Assembly (NCBI GenBank): GCA_041398665.1
Contig: JAWKUH010000017.1
Coordinates: forward strand, 1-64,000
Direction of reading: 5' to 3'
Source of the DNA: Rohdeia sp041398665
GTDB taxonomy: Bacteria; Planctomycetota; UBA1135; GCA-002686595
DNA: 64,000 nt
Made by a program: the position numbers and the translations under genes. Shown here one piece after another: positions 56,401 through 64,000 of the stretch (position 1 is its first letter; every line of letters starts with the position of its first letter). The notes beneath the pieces were generated by a model. It ran no database searches and had not been told where the DNA came from. It worked only from the letters and a program-made list of their open reading frames with translations.

Positions 56401-58473
56401 GTCAACAACGCGATCCTGATCGTGCACCAGACGCTCAACTTCATGCGTCCGGCGGGTCCCGGCGAGGAGGACGAGCAGGAGCTCCACTCCCTCCCGGTCC
56501 GCGAGGCCATCACGGAGTCCGTGCGCTCGCGCGTGCGGCCGATCTTCATGAGCACGCTGACCTCGGTGCTCGGCATGGCGCCGCTCGTGCTCATGCCCGG
56601 TTCGGGTTCGGAGCTCTACCGCGGACTCGGCAGCGTGGTCGTCGGCGGCCTCATGGTGTCGACGATCTTCACGCTCGTCCTCGTCCCGCTGCTCCTCAGC
56701 CTCGTGCTCCAGGTCCGCGGGAAGGTCACGGGTCGGTCGGCGGCCGAACTCGCCAACACCGGCATGCTCGGCACGGTCGCGGGGATCCTCGTCGCGGTCG
56801 CGCTGCCGATGCTCGGCGGCTGCAGCAGCACGAAGGTCGAGCCGCGCTGGGACACGACCTCGGAACGCGTCGCGCGCGAGGTCCTCGACGGCGTCGGCGA
56901 GACGAGCCCCGTGACGATGCGTTTCGCGCCGTCGCAGGTCGACGAACTGCTCGACGCGCGCCGGGCCGAGCTCGACGCGATCGGCGGTCCGCGGTCCTAC
57001 GAGGACCTCGAGGTGGTGCTCGGCGAGGGCGTCTCCGGCTCCGAGCCGGAGCACCGCGAACTCACGCTCGACCGCGCTGTCGAACTCGCGCTCGCGAACA
57101 ACCTCGGCCTGCGCCGCAAGCGGCTCGAGCCCGACGCGGCGCGCGAGACCCTGACCGAGAGGGACGCGATCTACGACACGGTGCTGTTCGCCGACCTCGA
57201 GTACGAACGCATCGACGCACCGCGCCCCGTCCCGATCATCGGCGGCGTGACGCTCGGCTCGCCCGTCAACGGATCGGACCGCGTTCGTCTCCAGTCGGGC
57301 GTCCGCAAGCTGCTCTCGAGCGGCGCGACGGTCAGCGCGACGGGCTTCGTCGAGCGCTACGACAGCCGCTCCCCCGGCATCAGCTACCTGCCCGACCCGG
57401 CGTACCGCGCCGGCGTGACGCTCGAGGCCACGCAGCCGCTGCTCCGCGGCTACGGCGACGAGGTCACGTCGGCGGAGCGCGAACTCGCGGAGCGGGCGGT
57501 GCACCGTTCGGACTCGGAACTCGAGTCGGACGCGCTCTCGCTCGCGGCCGTCGTCACGCAGGCCTACTGGAACCTGGCGGAGGCGCAGGCGCGGCTCGAG
57601 ATCCAGCAGCTCCTCGTCGAACGCGGCGAGGCGATCGTGCAGGTGCTCGAGCGCCGGCGCTCGTTCGACACGGACGCCGCCCAGTACGCGGACGCGCTCG
57701 CGACCGTCGAGCAGCGGCGCGCGGACCTCGTCCGTGCGCGGCTGCTCGTCGAGCGGTCGTCGGACGAGCTCGCGACGCTGCTCGACGCGGACGAGGCCGC
57801 GCTCGCATCGGACGTGCTCGTGGTGGCGACCGACACGTTCCAGCTCGCCCCGCTGACGCTCGACCTGCGCACGTCGATCGAGACGGCGCTCGAGCGGAGG
57901 CCGGAGCTCGACGCCGCCCTGCTCGACATCGAGGACGCGTCGTTGCGCGAACGTCTCGCGGCGAACACGCGCGACCCGCGGCTCGACCTCGTGGCGAGGC
58001 TCGACGCGCTCGGCGAGGACGACGGGGTCGGTCCCGCGTTCTCGAGCCTGACGGGCGACGAGTTCTTCGGCGGCCTGATCGGGATCTCGTTCGAGATGCC
58101 GATCGGGAACCGTGCGGGCGAGGCCGGCGAACGACGGGCACGCATCGAGGCCCGTGCGGCGGCGCTGCGCTACGAGGAGCTCGCGCGCGACGTGGTGAAG
58201 GAGGTGAAGGACGCGCTGCGTCAGCTCCGCACGAACTACGAGCTGGTCGGCGCCACGCGCTCCTTCCGCATCGCGCAGTCCGAGAACCTCCGCGCCCTCG
58301 AGGCCGAGGCCGAGCGGCGGGCGAGCCTGACCCCCGAGTTCCTGCGCCTGCGCTTCGACCGCCAGGAGCGCCTCGCGCGGGCGCAGCTCGACGAGCTGCA
58401 GGCCGTGGCCAACTTCTCCCGAGCGCTCGCCGCCTACCGTCGTGCGGTCGGGGAGGGTCAGCGCGAGCAGTGA
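53437..58473 (+). CDS. RND efflux permease fused in one frame to an outer-membrane factor lipoprotein
   Basis: The frame encodes 1678 residues without a stop. Residues 1 to about 1090 are a HAE1-type RND permease: first helix near 8-28, IQLTPNVEDTIVAVTTRWEG, GMAFAVGMVVDNAIVVLEN near 408 (proton relay, with DN in place of DD), VIPTTAARIL, and the later GFVILIGVVVNNAILIVH near 985. At residue 1110, MLGTVAGILVAVALPMLGGC is a typical lipoprotein signal ending in a lipobox cysteine. Residues 1130-1678 are a TolC/NodT-like outer-membrane factor: HRELTLDRAVELALANNLGL, a tandem of coiled-coil segments, and QAYWNLAEAQARLEIQQ. GTG 53437 has GGAGG nine bases upstream. No ribosome site precedes the internal ATG at 56764. 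Confidence 0.9.
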   Translation: MNFIAGAVRQPVTVAVGVVLVVLSGIVAFGRIPIQLTPNVEDTIVAVTTRWEGASPIEVEQEIVDRQEEKLQGIANLKAITSKSSQGQGLVRLEFGVGTPKEEALREVSDKLREVPQYPEGVDEPVIAASDPENRDYIAWVILRTDAEDYDIRELQDFAEDRMKPALERIPGMSEVNVLGGREREVQVRYDPELLAAKGITAAQFAAALRRDNRDVSAGALEQNKSDVRVRVAGQYEEVGEVENTVVGYLSGAPVYVRDVAEVVPTYKEARTFVRSRGQQVLAINFQKEVGANVIEVMDGLKAQIERMNAPGGLLDVQARKIGLPGKLWLEQAYDQTIYIDDALALVRDNIWIGGALAVLVLLLFLRNVRTVGIIALAIPISIVGAVVAMVALGRSINVISLAGMAFAVGMVVDNAIVVLENIFRHIEMGKPPLRASIDGGKEVFGAVVAATLTTVVVFIPILLIEEEAGQLFRDISLAIVAAVALSLLVSVTVIPTTAARILRAKKRAEDGSAPARKRAFFADGVAGLVHRLNGSVIVRIALVAALTVASVVGTAVLMPPTDYLPTGNRNLVFGLLIPPPNYSTDQQLELAHRIEASIRPQWEIVTNEPGSDGYEKAMEERIALPPHEGEEGPLHAPGLDNYFVVSFDGVMFHGAISNEPQRIADVVPLFYAATNPAVVPGVYAFAFQLPLFRLGGTTGSAIKINLSGDDLDAVARGAVAVLQQLMGKYGPGTVQPDPSNFNVPTPELRFLPDRTRLAEAGLTFEDVAAAVQSLGDGAIVGEFRDEGDAIDLKLIAKNALEDGALDRVAEAPIATDDGRTLPVGSVATPLLVNAPQQINRVGRQRSITLQFTPPQGVPLGQAIDEVAAVLESARASGALGPDIDSSFSGSASKLAAVQNALLGDGTLRGILGSSLVLALLVVYLMMCVLFQSFALPLVIMFSVPLATLGGFGALALVHEWSLSDPYLPIQKLDVLTMLGFVILIGVVVNNAILIVHQTLNFMRPAGPGEEDEQELHSLPVREAITESVRSRVRPIFMSTLTSVLGMAPLVLMPGSGSELYRGLGSVVVGGLMVSTIFTLVLVPLLLSLVLQVRGKVTGRSAAELANTGMLGTVAGILVAVALPMLGGCSSTKVEPRWDTTSERVAREVLDGVGETSPVTMRFAPSQVDELLDARRAELDAIGGPRSYEDLEVVLGEGVSGSEPEHRELTLDRAVELALANNLGLRRKRLEPDAARETLTERDAIYDTVLFADLEYERIDAPRPVPIIGGVTLGSPVNGSDRVRLQSGVRKLLSSGATVSATGFVERYDSRSPGISYLPDPAYRAGVTLEATQPLLRGYGDEVTSAERELAERAVHRSDSELESDALSLAAVVTQAYWNLAEAQARLEIQQLLVERGEAIVQVLERRRSFDTDAAQYADALATVEQRRADLVRARLLVERSSDELATLLDADEAALASDVLVVATDTFQLAPLTLDLRTSIETALERRPELDAALLDIEDASLRERLAANTRDPRLDLVARLDALGEDDGVGPAFSSLTGDEFFGGLIGISFEMPIGNRAGEAGERRARIEARAAALRYEELARDVVKEVKDALRQLRTNYELVGATRSFRIAQSENLRALEAEAERRASLTPEFLRLRFDRQERLARAQLDELQAVANFSRALAAYRRAVGEGQREQ

Positions 58474-58499
58474 GGGGCTGAGGTCGGGGCGTCGTCCGG

Positions 58500-59142
58500 C
58501 GCCGAGCGCAGCGTCGGTCGAGGGCTGCGCGGCCCAACGGCCGCGCGACCACACGAATTCAACACGAAGAACCGAAGAACAGAAGGAGGTCGGTCGCGGT
58601 CCGTCCTTCCTATCTTCCGCTCTTCGTGTTGAGACCCTCGGCGCCTTGGGCGCCGAGCGCAGCACCTCCCGTTCGTCTCGAGACGTAGCGCGGCCTCCCG
58701 GCCGCGCGGGGGAACGAACACGCGACCTTCGGTCGCGTGGGGAGAACACAGCGTGGCCCTTCGGGCCACGCGAATCGAAACACGAAGAAGGCGAAGAACC
58801 GGAAGGCGCCGCCTTCGGCGGCGGACCACACGGAAGGAACACAGGGACCCGCGGGGCGCGTCGCGCCCCGCGGGTCCCTGCGTCCGCGCCGCGAAGCGGC
58901 GCCTTCGTGTTCTTCGTGTCTTTCCTGTCGTTCCCTTCGTGTCGAAACTGCGTGGACTTCGGCGCCGAAGGCGCCGAGCGCAGCACCTCGTGCACTTCTC
59001 GAGGAGCGGCGCGGCCCGACGGCCGCGCGACCACACGAATTCAACACGAAGAACCGAAGAACAGAAGGAGATCGGTCGCGGTCCGTCCTTCTTGTCCTCC
59101 GCTCTTCGTGTTGAAACCCTCGGCGCCTTGCGCGCCGAGCGA
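58500..59142. repeat. Large composite repeat block with hairpins and a duplicated ~125-bp unit
   Basis: The gap between two convergent genes contains two nearly identical units of about 125 bp (about 58531-58660 and 59011-59137) built on CCACACGAATTCAACACGAAG and TCTTCGTGTTGA. Between them lie perfect triloop hairpins: 58719-58739 (9-bp arms, TTC loop), 58751-58771 (9-bp arms, TTC loop) and 58807-58823 (7-bp arms, TTC loop), then a GGGACCCGCGGGGCGCG / CGCGCCCCGCGGGTCCC stem at about 58846-58882 and a GGCGCC-GAA-GGCGCC hairpin near 58962. Blocks match 14.4-14.9 kb in inverse order. All frames are partly open, but there is no credible gene. Confidence 0.85.
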
Positions 59143-60174
59143 CTACTCCGAGAACCCGCTGCTCCTCGCGTAGCGGATCCCGAGCCCGATCAGCTTGTCG
59201 ACGAGACCGGGATACCCGAGACCGCGCGCCTCCATGCCCTCCGCGAAGTCCTCACCGAAGGACAGATCGGGATTCGGGTTGGCCTCGAGGACGTAGACCT
59301 TCCCGTCGGCCTTCATCCGCAGGTCGATGCGCGCGTACCCGGAGAGACCGAGCACGCGGTAGATGCGCTTCGCCAAGGACTCGAGCTTCTCCCCCACGCT
59401 CTCCGGCAGGTCGCGCGCCGCTTCGCTGCGGAGGCCGATCCGCTTCTGGTAGGCGTGGTCCCACTTCACCTTCGACGTCGCGATCGGCTGCGAGCCGGCC
59501 GGCAGGTTGTCGAAGGAGAGCTCCCACACCGGCGACGTGAGGAGGCGCTGGTTGCCGAGCACGCCGACCGTCAGCTCGCGGCCCTCGATGTACTCCTCCG
59601 CGATCGCCTCGAGGCAGACCTTGCGGTGGATGTAGTCGACGCGGTCGACGAGGTCCTCGTCGTTGCGGACGACCGACGCCTGCGCGATGCCGAGCGACGC
59701 GTGCTCCGTCGCCCCCTTCACGATCAGCGGGAACTCGAGCTTCGACGGCCGCGCGACGCGCCGCCCCTTGCGGAACACCGCGAAGCGCGGCACGCGGATG
59801 CGGTGGAAGGCGAGGATCTTCTTCGACAGCGCCTTGTCGTTCGCGAGCACGAGCCCGCGCGGGTTCACGCCGGTGTAGGCGAGGCGCTGGAGCTCGAGGT
59901 AGCTGACGACGTGCGCGTCCAGGTTCGCGAGCCCGCGGAAGTGCACGAGCAGGTTGAACGCCACGTGCGGCCGGAACTCGCGGATCGTCTCGCGCAGCGG
60001 CGCGAGTTCGTCGCCGAGTCCGAGCACGCGCACCTCGTGTCCGAGCTCCTCGACGGTGTGGCGGACGTCGTACTCCGCCTTGAACGGCGAGACCTCCTGC
60101 GACGACATGCCCTCGATGGAGTCGGGGGGCTCGAGCCCCTCGTGGACCAACAGGAGGACGCGTCGACGTCTCAT
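59143..60174 (-). CDS. ATP-grasp ligase related to D-alanine-D-alanine ligase
   Basis: The protein has 343 residues. The N-terminal Rossmann-like part (RRRVLLLVHEGLEPPD, FRPHVAFNLLVHFRG) and LAYTGVNPRGLVLANDKALSKKIL resemble Ddl, where 'NDK..SK' opens the ATP-grasp. FPLIVKGATEHASLGI is the ATP-binding loop, and YARIDLRMKADGKVYVLEANPNPDLS carries the metal-binding Asp, Glu and Asn. The usual Ddl N-terminal active-site serine region is not clear, so the substrate may be a different amino acid or peptide. ATG 60174 overlaps the stop of the zinc-peptidase gene. Confidence 0.85.
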   Translation of the reverse strand: MRRRRVLLLVHEGLEPPDSIEGMSSQEVSPFKAEYDVRHTVEELGHEVRVLGLGDELAPLRETIREFRPHVAFNLLVHFRGLANLDAHVVSYLELQRLAYTGVNPRGLVLANDKALSKKILAFHRIRVPRFAVFRKGRRVARPSKLEFPLIVKGATEHASLGIAQASVVRNDEDLVDRVDYIHRKVCLEAIAEEYIEGRELTVGVLGNQRLLTSPVWELSFDNLPAGSQPIATSKVKWDHAYQKRIGLRSEAARDLPESVGEKLESLAKRIYRVLGLSGYARIDLRMKADGKVYVLEANPNPDLSFGEDFAEGMEARGLGYPGLVDKLIGLGIRYARSSGFSE

Positions 60175-61274
60175 CGCGCGAAGACCGGGTTGCGGCTCGT
60201 GAGCATCTCGTTGCTGATCGCGCTGAGCAGCGCGACCGCGCGCATCGTCGTGGCCCGGTCGCCGCGGTCCGCGGCGAGCCCGAGTCGTCGACATCCCCGG
60301 ATCATCTCCTTGAGGGCCTGCTCGACGACGTAGGAATCGATGCGAGTCCCGGACACGACCGTCCCGACGAGGTCGCGCGAGTAGGCCCGCAGGAAACCGG
60401 CGGCGGAGTCGCGCCGCGACCTGCGCGGCCGCTGCTCGAACACCGACGCGAGGCGCTCGTCGGTGCGCAGGTCCTCGGCGAACTCGCGGCGCTTCTTCTC
60501 GCGGTAGTGGTCGCCGAGCGTTCCCTTGAGCTTGCTGAGCGGATCGAGTCGTTCCGTCGAGCGGTGCGGCGGCGGTCGCTTCCCGATCTCGTCGACGAGC
60601 TCCTCGATGAACAAGAGCTTCCGGAGCGCCGGCCAGTCGGCGTAGCGCTTGCGCCAGGTGCGCGGCTCGCCCACGAGGACGGCGAACGTCTCGCACCAGT
60701 CCTCGAGCGGGTGGCTCTGCGCGTACCAACCCTCGAGGTGGACGACGCACTGCCGGCTCAACGGGTTCGCGCGGTAGGTGTCGCCGTAGCTGCGCGACGC
60801 GCGTCCGAAACGCGCGCGCCAGTCGCGTCGGCGGCGCAGGTGGTAGGCGTGCTCGATCGCGTGCCCCGTCTCGTGACGGAGGAGCCGCAGGCACTCCTTC
60901 GACGTCCCCCCCTCGACCTCGAACACCATCTTCCGCTCGAGCGCCATGAGGCGCGCGTCGGCGAGGTGGAACGGGATCGCGAAACCCGTCGAGCCGTCCG
61001 GACAGAACCAGTCGATCGAGAGCCAGACGTTGGGGCGGAAGTCGATGCCCGCGCGACCGAGGTCGTCGCACAACCGACGGAGGCGACCCTCGAGCGGCGA
61101 GCCCTCGATCTCGAGGCCGAGCCGCGAGAGGGGGACGTCGAGGAGCTCCTCGTCGGACAGCGCGCTCCACCAGTACTTGCGTCGCCGACGCGCACGGGCG
61201 GGCGGGGTCTTCTCCAGGGCGTACAGCGAGAGCGATCCCACGCGTCCAAGGGTAGCCGTGCATTCGACGCGCAT
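60171..61274 (-). CDS. Putative zinc metallopeptidase (HExxH)
   Basis: The protein has 367 residues from ATG 61274 (GAGGG closely upstream); a GTG at 61241 is an alternative. LRLLRHETGHAIEHAYHLRR near residue 140 is the HExxH zinc site, and HPLEDWCETFAVLVGEP about 50 residues later supplies the probable third glutamate ligand. There is no signal peptide, so it should act in the cytoplasm. About 150 C-terminal residues are helical and basic. Its stop overlaps the ATP-grasp start (ATGA), so the two are coupled, and it is divergent from the ABC exporter genes across 66 bases. Confidence 0.82.
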   Translation of the reverse strand: MRVECTATLGRVGSLSLYALEKTPPARARRRRKYWWSALSDEELLDVPLSRLGLEIEGSPLEGRLRRLCDDLGRAGIDFRPNVWLSIDWFCPDGSTGFAIPFHLADARLMALERKMVFEVEGGTSKECLRLLRHETGHAIEHAYHLRRRRDWRARFGRASRSYGDTYRANPLSRQCVVHLEGWYAQSHPLEDWCETFAVLVGEPRTWRKRYADWPALRKLLFIEELVDEIGKRPPPHRSTERLDPLSKLKGTLGDHYREKKRREFAEDLRTDERLASVFEQRPRRSRRDSAAGFLRAYSRDLVGTVVSGTRIDSYVVEQALKEMIRGCRRLGLAADRGDRATTMRAVALLSAISNEMLTSRNPVFAR

Positions 61275-61340
61275 CGACCCTCGCAACGGCTGGGTTCGAT
61301 TGGTGAGATACGCGGCTCGAGCCGGGGGAGGCTCGATCGC

Positions 61341-63155
61341 ATGCGCACTCTCGTCGAACTGTGGCCGTGGTTCCGGAAGTACCGCTGGACCTACGCGCTC
61401 GGGGCCGTCGCCCTGGTGGCCGCGGTGGTGCTGCGCCTCTGGATCCCGACCCGGCTCGGCCAGGCCATCGACCAGGTGCGCGACGCGCTCTCCTCGCCGG
61501 ACACGGCGGACGGAGCCGGAGCGCTCGCGGCGCGGGCGGCGGTGGCGATCGTCGGAGCGGCGTTGCTCGGCGCGATCACGCGCACGACGAGCCGCCTCAC
61601 GATCCTCGGCGCGTGCCGCCTCGTGACGCACGACATGCGCCAGGCGATCTACGCGCGCCTGACGGAGCTCCCGCCGAGCTTCTACCTGCGCCTCTCCTCC
61701 GGGCAGCTCCTCTCGCGCGCGCTCAACGACGTGCAGAACGTGCAGGGCCTGACGGGCCCCGTGCTGATGTACATCTCGGAGACGGCGCTCCTGTTCGGCG
61801 TCGCGATCACCTTCATGGTCGGGATCGACCCGCTCATGACGGGGATCGTGCTGATCCCGTTCCCGATCTTCGTCTGGCGCAGTCGCCAGCTCGCGCGCCG
61901 CATCCAGGAGGGTTCGCGGCAGGCGCAGGACTCGCTCGGCTCCATGAGCGAGAAGCTCGGCGAGAGTCTCGGCGGCGTCCAGGTCGTGAAGACCATGGGC
62001 CTCGAGGAGTTCGAGTCCCGGCGCTTCGGCGAGCGCGTCGACGCCTACCGCGACCTCCAGCTCGACGTGGCGCGCGCGCGTTCCACGCTCATGCCGATGA
62101 TGGGCGCGCTCGGCGGCGTGACGCTCGCGCTCGCGCTCCTGCTGTCGATCCCCGCCGTCGTGCGCGGCGACGTCGAGGTCGGACAGATCGCGGCCTTCAT
62201 CATCTACCTCCAGCTCCTCGCGGCGCCGACGGGCGCGCTCGGCTTCGTCATCAGCAGCCTGCAGCGCGGCGCCGCCGCGCTCGACCGCATCGACGAGGTC
62301 CTGGAGGAGCCGCCGGGCTTCCGGACGGAGATGGCGGGCGCTCCGGTCGAGGACGTCGAGGGGCGCATCGAGCTCCGGCACCTCTCGGTGCGCGGCACGC
62401 CCGGCGTCGGCGGCGAGGGTGCGCGCCGCGAGCTGCTCTCCGACGTCTCGTTCGAGCTCGAACCCGGGCGCACGCTCGGCGTCGTCGGACGCACGGGTGC
62501 GGGCAAGACGACGCTCGCGCGCGTCCTGGCGCGGCTCGAGGAGATCGCCGACGACACCTACCTCGTCGACGGCACGCCGGTCGAACGACTCGACCTCGGG
62601 GGACTCCGCCGGCGCATCGGCTACGTGCCGCAGGACGCCTTCCTGTTCAGCGACACGCTCCGGAACAACCTGACCTACGGCGCACCCGACGCGCCGGAGG
62701 AGCGCGTCCTGGAGGCGATCGAGATCGCGCAGCTCCACAAGGACCTCGACCAGCTCCCCGAGGGTCTCGAGACGGTCGTCGGCGAGCGCGGCGTCAACCT
62801 CAGCGGCGGTCAGCGCCAGCGCGTCGCGCTCGCGCGCGCCATCGTGAAGCGCCCGTCGATCCTGATCCTCGACGACACGCTCTCCGCGGTCGACACCGAC
62901 ACGGCCGCGGCGATCCTGAGCGGACTCCAGCGCGTGCTCGGCACCTGCACGACCGTGATCGTCGCGCACCGGCTGTCGACGCTGCGCCGCGCCGACCTCG
63001 TCGTCGTGGTCGAGGACGGTCGCGTCGTCGAACGCGGCAAGCACGACGACCTCGTGCGCGCGGGAGGTCTCTACGCGACGCTCTGGCAGTCGCAGGAGGA
63101 GGACGGCAACCCGTTCCAGGACCCGGCCGAGCACGAGGAGGAGGCGCGCCGATGA
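61341..63155 (+). CDS. ABC exporter half-transporter with degenerate catalytic site
   Basis: The protein has 604 residues. Six membrane helices (about residues 15-300) are followed by an ATPase domain: GRTGAGKTTLARVLA (Walker A), YVPQDAFLFSD (Q loop), LSGGQRQRVALARA (signature), LILDDTLSAVD (Walker B, with Asp where the catalytic Glu normally is) and IVAHRLSTL (H loop). The E-to-D change is known from heterodimeric exporters, where one site is inactive. A strong GGGGGAGG ribosome site precedes ATG 61341. The stop overlaps the next ABC gene by ATGA. Confidence 0.93.
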   Translation: MRTLVELWPWFRKYRWTYALGAVALVAAVVLRLWIPTRLGQAIDQVRDALSSPDTADGAGALAARAAVAIVGAALLGAITRTTSRLTILGACRLVTHDMRQAIYARLTELPPSFYLRLSSGQLLSRALNDVQNVQGLTGPVLMYISETALLFGVAITFMVGIDPLMTGIVLIPFPIFVWRSRQLARRIQEGSRQAQDSLGSMSEKLGESLGGVQVVKTMGLEEFESRRFGERVDAYRDLQLDVARARSTLMPMMGALGGVTLALALLLSIPAVVRGDVEVGQIAAFIIYLQLLAAPTGALGFVISSLQRGAAALDRIDEVLEEPPGFRTEMAGAPVEDVEGRIELRHLSVRGTPGVGGEGARRELLSDVSFELEPGRTLGVVGRTGAGKTTLARVLARLEEIADDTYLVDGTPVERLDLGGLRRRIGYVPQDAFLFSDTLRNNLTYGAPDAPEERVLEAIEIAQLHKDLDQLPEGLETVVGERGVNLSGGQRQRVALARAIVKRPSILILDDTLSAVDTDTAAAILSGLQRVLGTCTTVIVAHRLSTLRRADLVVVVEDGRVVERGKHDDLVRAGGLYATLWQSQEEDGNPFQDPAEHEEEARR

Positions 63156-64000
63156 CCACCTCCAACGGCAGCACCGTCCGCGCGACCGAGGCGATCGACT
63201 TCGACGAGAAGGGCAAGCTCGACACGAGCCTGTTCCGCCGCCTCTGGCAGGTCATGCGCCCGCAGCGCGGGTTGATCGCGACGAGCCTCGTCCTCCTGCT
63301 CCTCAACCAGTCGCTGCGCATCGCGCAGCCGCTGCTCGTCGCGCTCGCGATCGACCTGCACCTGGCGCCGCCGCACGACCTCGAGGGACGCTGGGCGCAC
63401 GTCGCCGAGGCGTGGAAGTCGTTGGAACGCGCGGTCGCCGGCGTCGTCGGCACCTCGGTGCACCCGCTCGTGCTGTTCGCCGCGGCGATCGGCGTGCTGG
63501 TCGTCGCGGAGTACTTCGCCCGACGCGGACAGCTGTGGCTGCTCGAACTCGCGGGTCAGAACGCGCTGCGCACCCTGCGCATGCGCGTGTTCCGCCACCT
63601 CCAGCGCCTGGCGTCGTCGTTCTACGACCGCACGCCGGTCGGACGCCTGATCGGCCGCGTCACGACCGACATCGAGGCGCTGCAGGAACTCTTCTCGACC
63701 GGCGTCGTCACGATCCTCGGTGACCTCGTGAACGTCGGCGTGATGACCGCGGTCCTGTTCCTCGTGAACGGCGAACTCGCGATCGTCAGCCTGTGCGTCG
63801 TCCCGATCTTCCTGTTCGTGACGACGTTCGTGCGGCGCCACGTGCGCCGCGCCCAGGACCGCTTCGTGTCGTGGCGCTCGCGCATGGCCGCCTTCCTGCA
63901 CGAGCACATCGTCGGCATGTCGATCGTGCAGTCGTCGACGCGCGAGCGGGACACGCGCGACCGCTTCGGCGACGTGACGGGAGAGATGCTCGACTCGCAG
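63152..64000 (+). CDS. ABC exporter half-transporter, second subunit, 3' end outside the window
   Basis: The open frame runs 283 codons to the window edge. It has an N-terminal cytosolic stretch (about 30 residues), then MSD helices including RGLIATSLVLLLLNQSLRIA and HPLVLFAAAIGVLVVAEYFA, and the elbow-like RHLQRLASSFYDRTPVGRLIGRV with TDIEAL, the conserved 'coupling' segment of ABC exporters. The ATPase domain is beyond the window. With the overlapping partner upstream it should form a heterodimer. Confidence 0.93.
   Translation, partial: MTTSNGSTVRATEAIDFDEKGKLDTSLFRRLWQVMRPQRGLIATSLVLLLLNQSLRIAQPLLVALAIDLHLAPPHDLEGRWAHVAEAWKSLERAVAGVVGTSVHPLVLFAAAIGVLVVAEYFARRGQLWLLELAGQNALRTLRMRVFRHLQRLASSFYDRTPVGRLIGRVTTDIEALQELFSTGVVTILGDLVNVGVMTAVLFLVNGELAIVSLCVVPIFLFVTTFVRRHVRRAQDRFVSWRSRMAAFLHEHIVGMSIVQSSTRERDTRDRFGDVTGEMLDSQ

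Noticed and set aside
53395..59034. Minus-strand frame of 1879 codons opposite the efflux genes
   Set aside because: It has no motif, extreme Arg/Asp/His/Leu repeats, and mirrors the RND and repeat sequence on the other strand.

Overview
The window is about 70% G+C with densely packed genes, and looks like the chromosome of a planctomycete (Planctomycetota), probably one of the very GC-rich aquatic lineages. The evidence is indirect: a six-gene family of secreted proteins with FG-GAP-like repeats and a conserved C-terminal 'LGSxSGTxPG ... DAYT' region, a two-domain DUF1080 protein, Tat-exported Gfo/Idh/MocA oxidoreductase and sugar isomerase, a lipoprotein with a formylglycine-generating-enzyme fold, and many 4-bp ATGA/GTGA overlaps. 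No rRNA, tRNA, CRISPR array or transposase gene was seen.

Layout. 1-8.9 kb: MBL-rhodanese sulfur enzyme (partial), two small envelope proteins, SpoU RNA methyltransferase, sulfatase-like lipoprotein, Ser/Thr dehydratase, then histidine kinase and tRNA-dihydrouridine synthase. 9-14.4 kb: arginine decarboxylase, FKBP isomerase, an ApbE-DUF2271 fusion coupled to a PepSY membrane protein, and an unknown protein. 14.4-14.9 kb: composite inverted repeats. 14.9-25.3 kb: glutamine synthetase, PhzF, two secreted proteins, HIT, MutM, DUF1080, and an exported sugar-metabolism cluster ending in an alkyltransferase-like protein. 25.3-34.95 kb: six tandem FG-GAP-like secreted proteins, all on the minus strand and all interrupted by small frameshifts. 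35-39.8 kb: secreted protein, SanA-like protein, three-subunit proton-translocating transhydrogenase. 39.8-41.3 kb: a frameshifted YheT-type hydrolase among palindromic repeats. 41.3-44.7 kb: cytosolic sugar isomerase/oxidoreductase pair, LuxR-type regulator, Rieske protein. 44.9-50.7 kb: phosphodiesterase, a scrambled duplicated segment, a fused FAD monooxygenase/Old-Yellow-Enzyme reductase, and malic enzyme. 50.8-58.5 kb: SMUG-type uracil-DNA glycosylase and a TetR-controlled tripartite efflux operon in which the RND permease and outer-membrane factor form one reading frame. 58.5-59.1 kb: another composite repeat block. 59.1-64 kb: ATP-grasp ligase plus zinc metallopeptidase, divergent from a probable heterodimeric ABC exporter that runs off the window.

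Two signals cut across the map. First, palindromic non-coding elements of at least two families occupy the gene-free gaps, mostly between convergent genes. Second, frameshifts are confined to islands (25.3-32.2, 34.4, 39.9-40.9 and 46.5-47.4 kb), while housekeeping genes between them are intact. Each interrupted gene keeps full family length and full reading continuity across frames, so recent decay and uncorrected sequencing indels both remain possible. The most striking single gene is the permease/outer-membrane-factor fusion with an internal lipoprotein signal.
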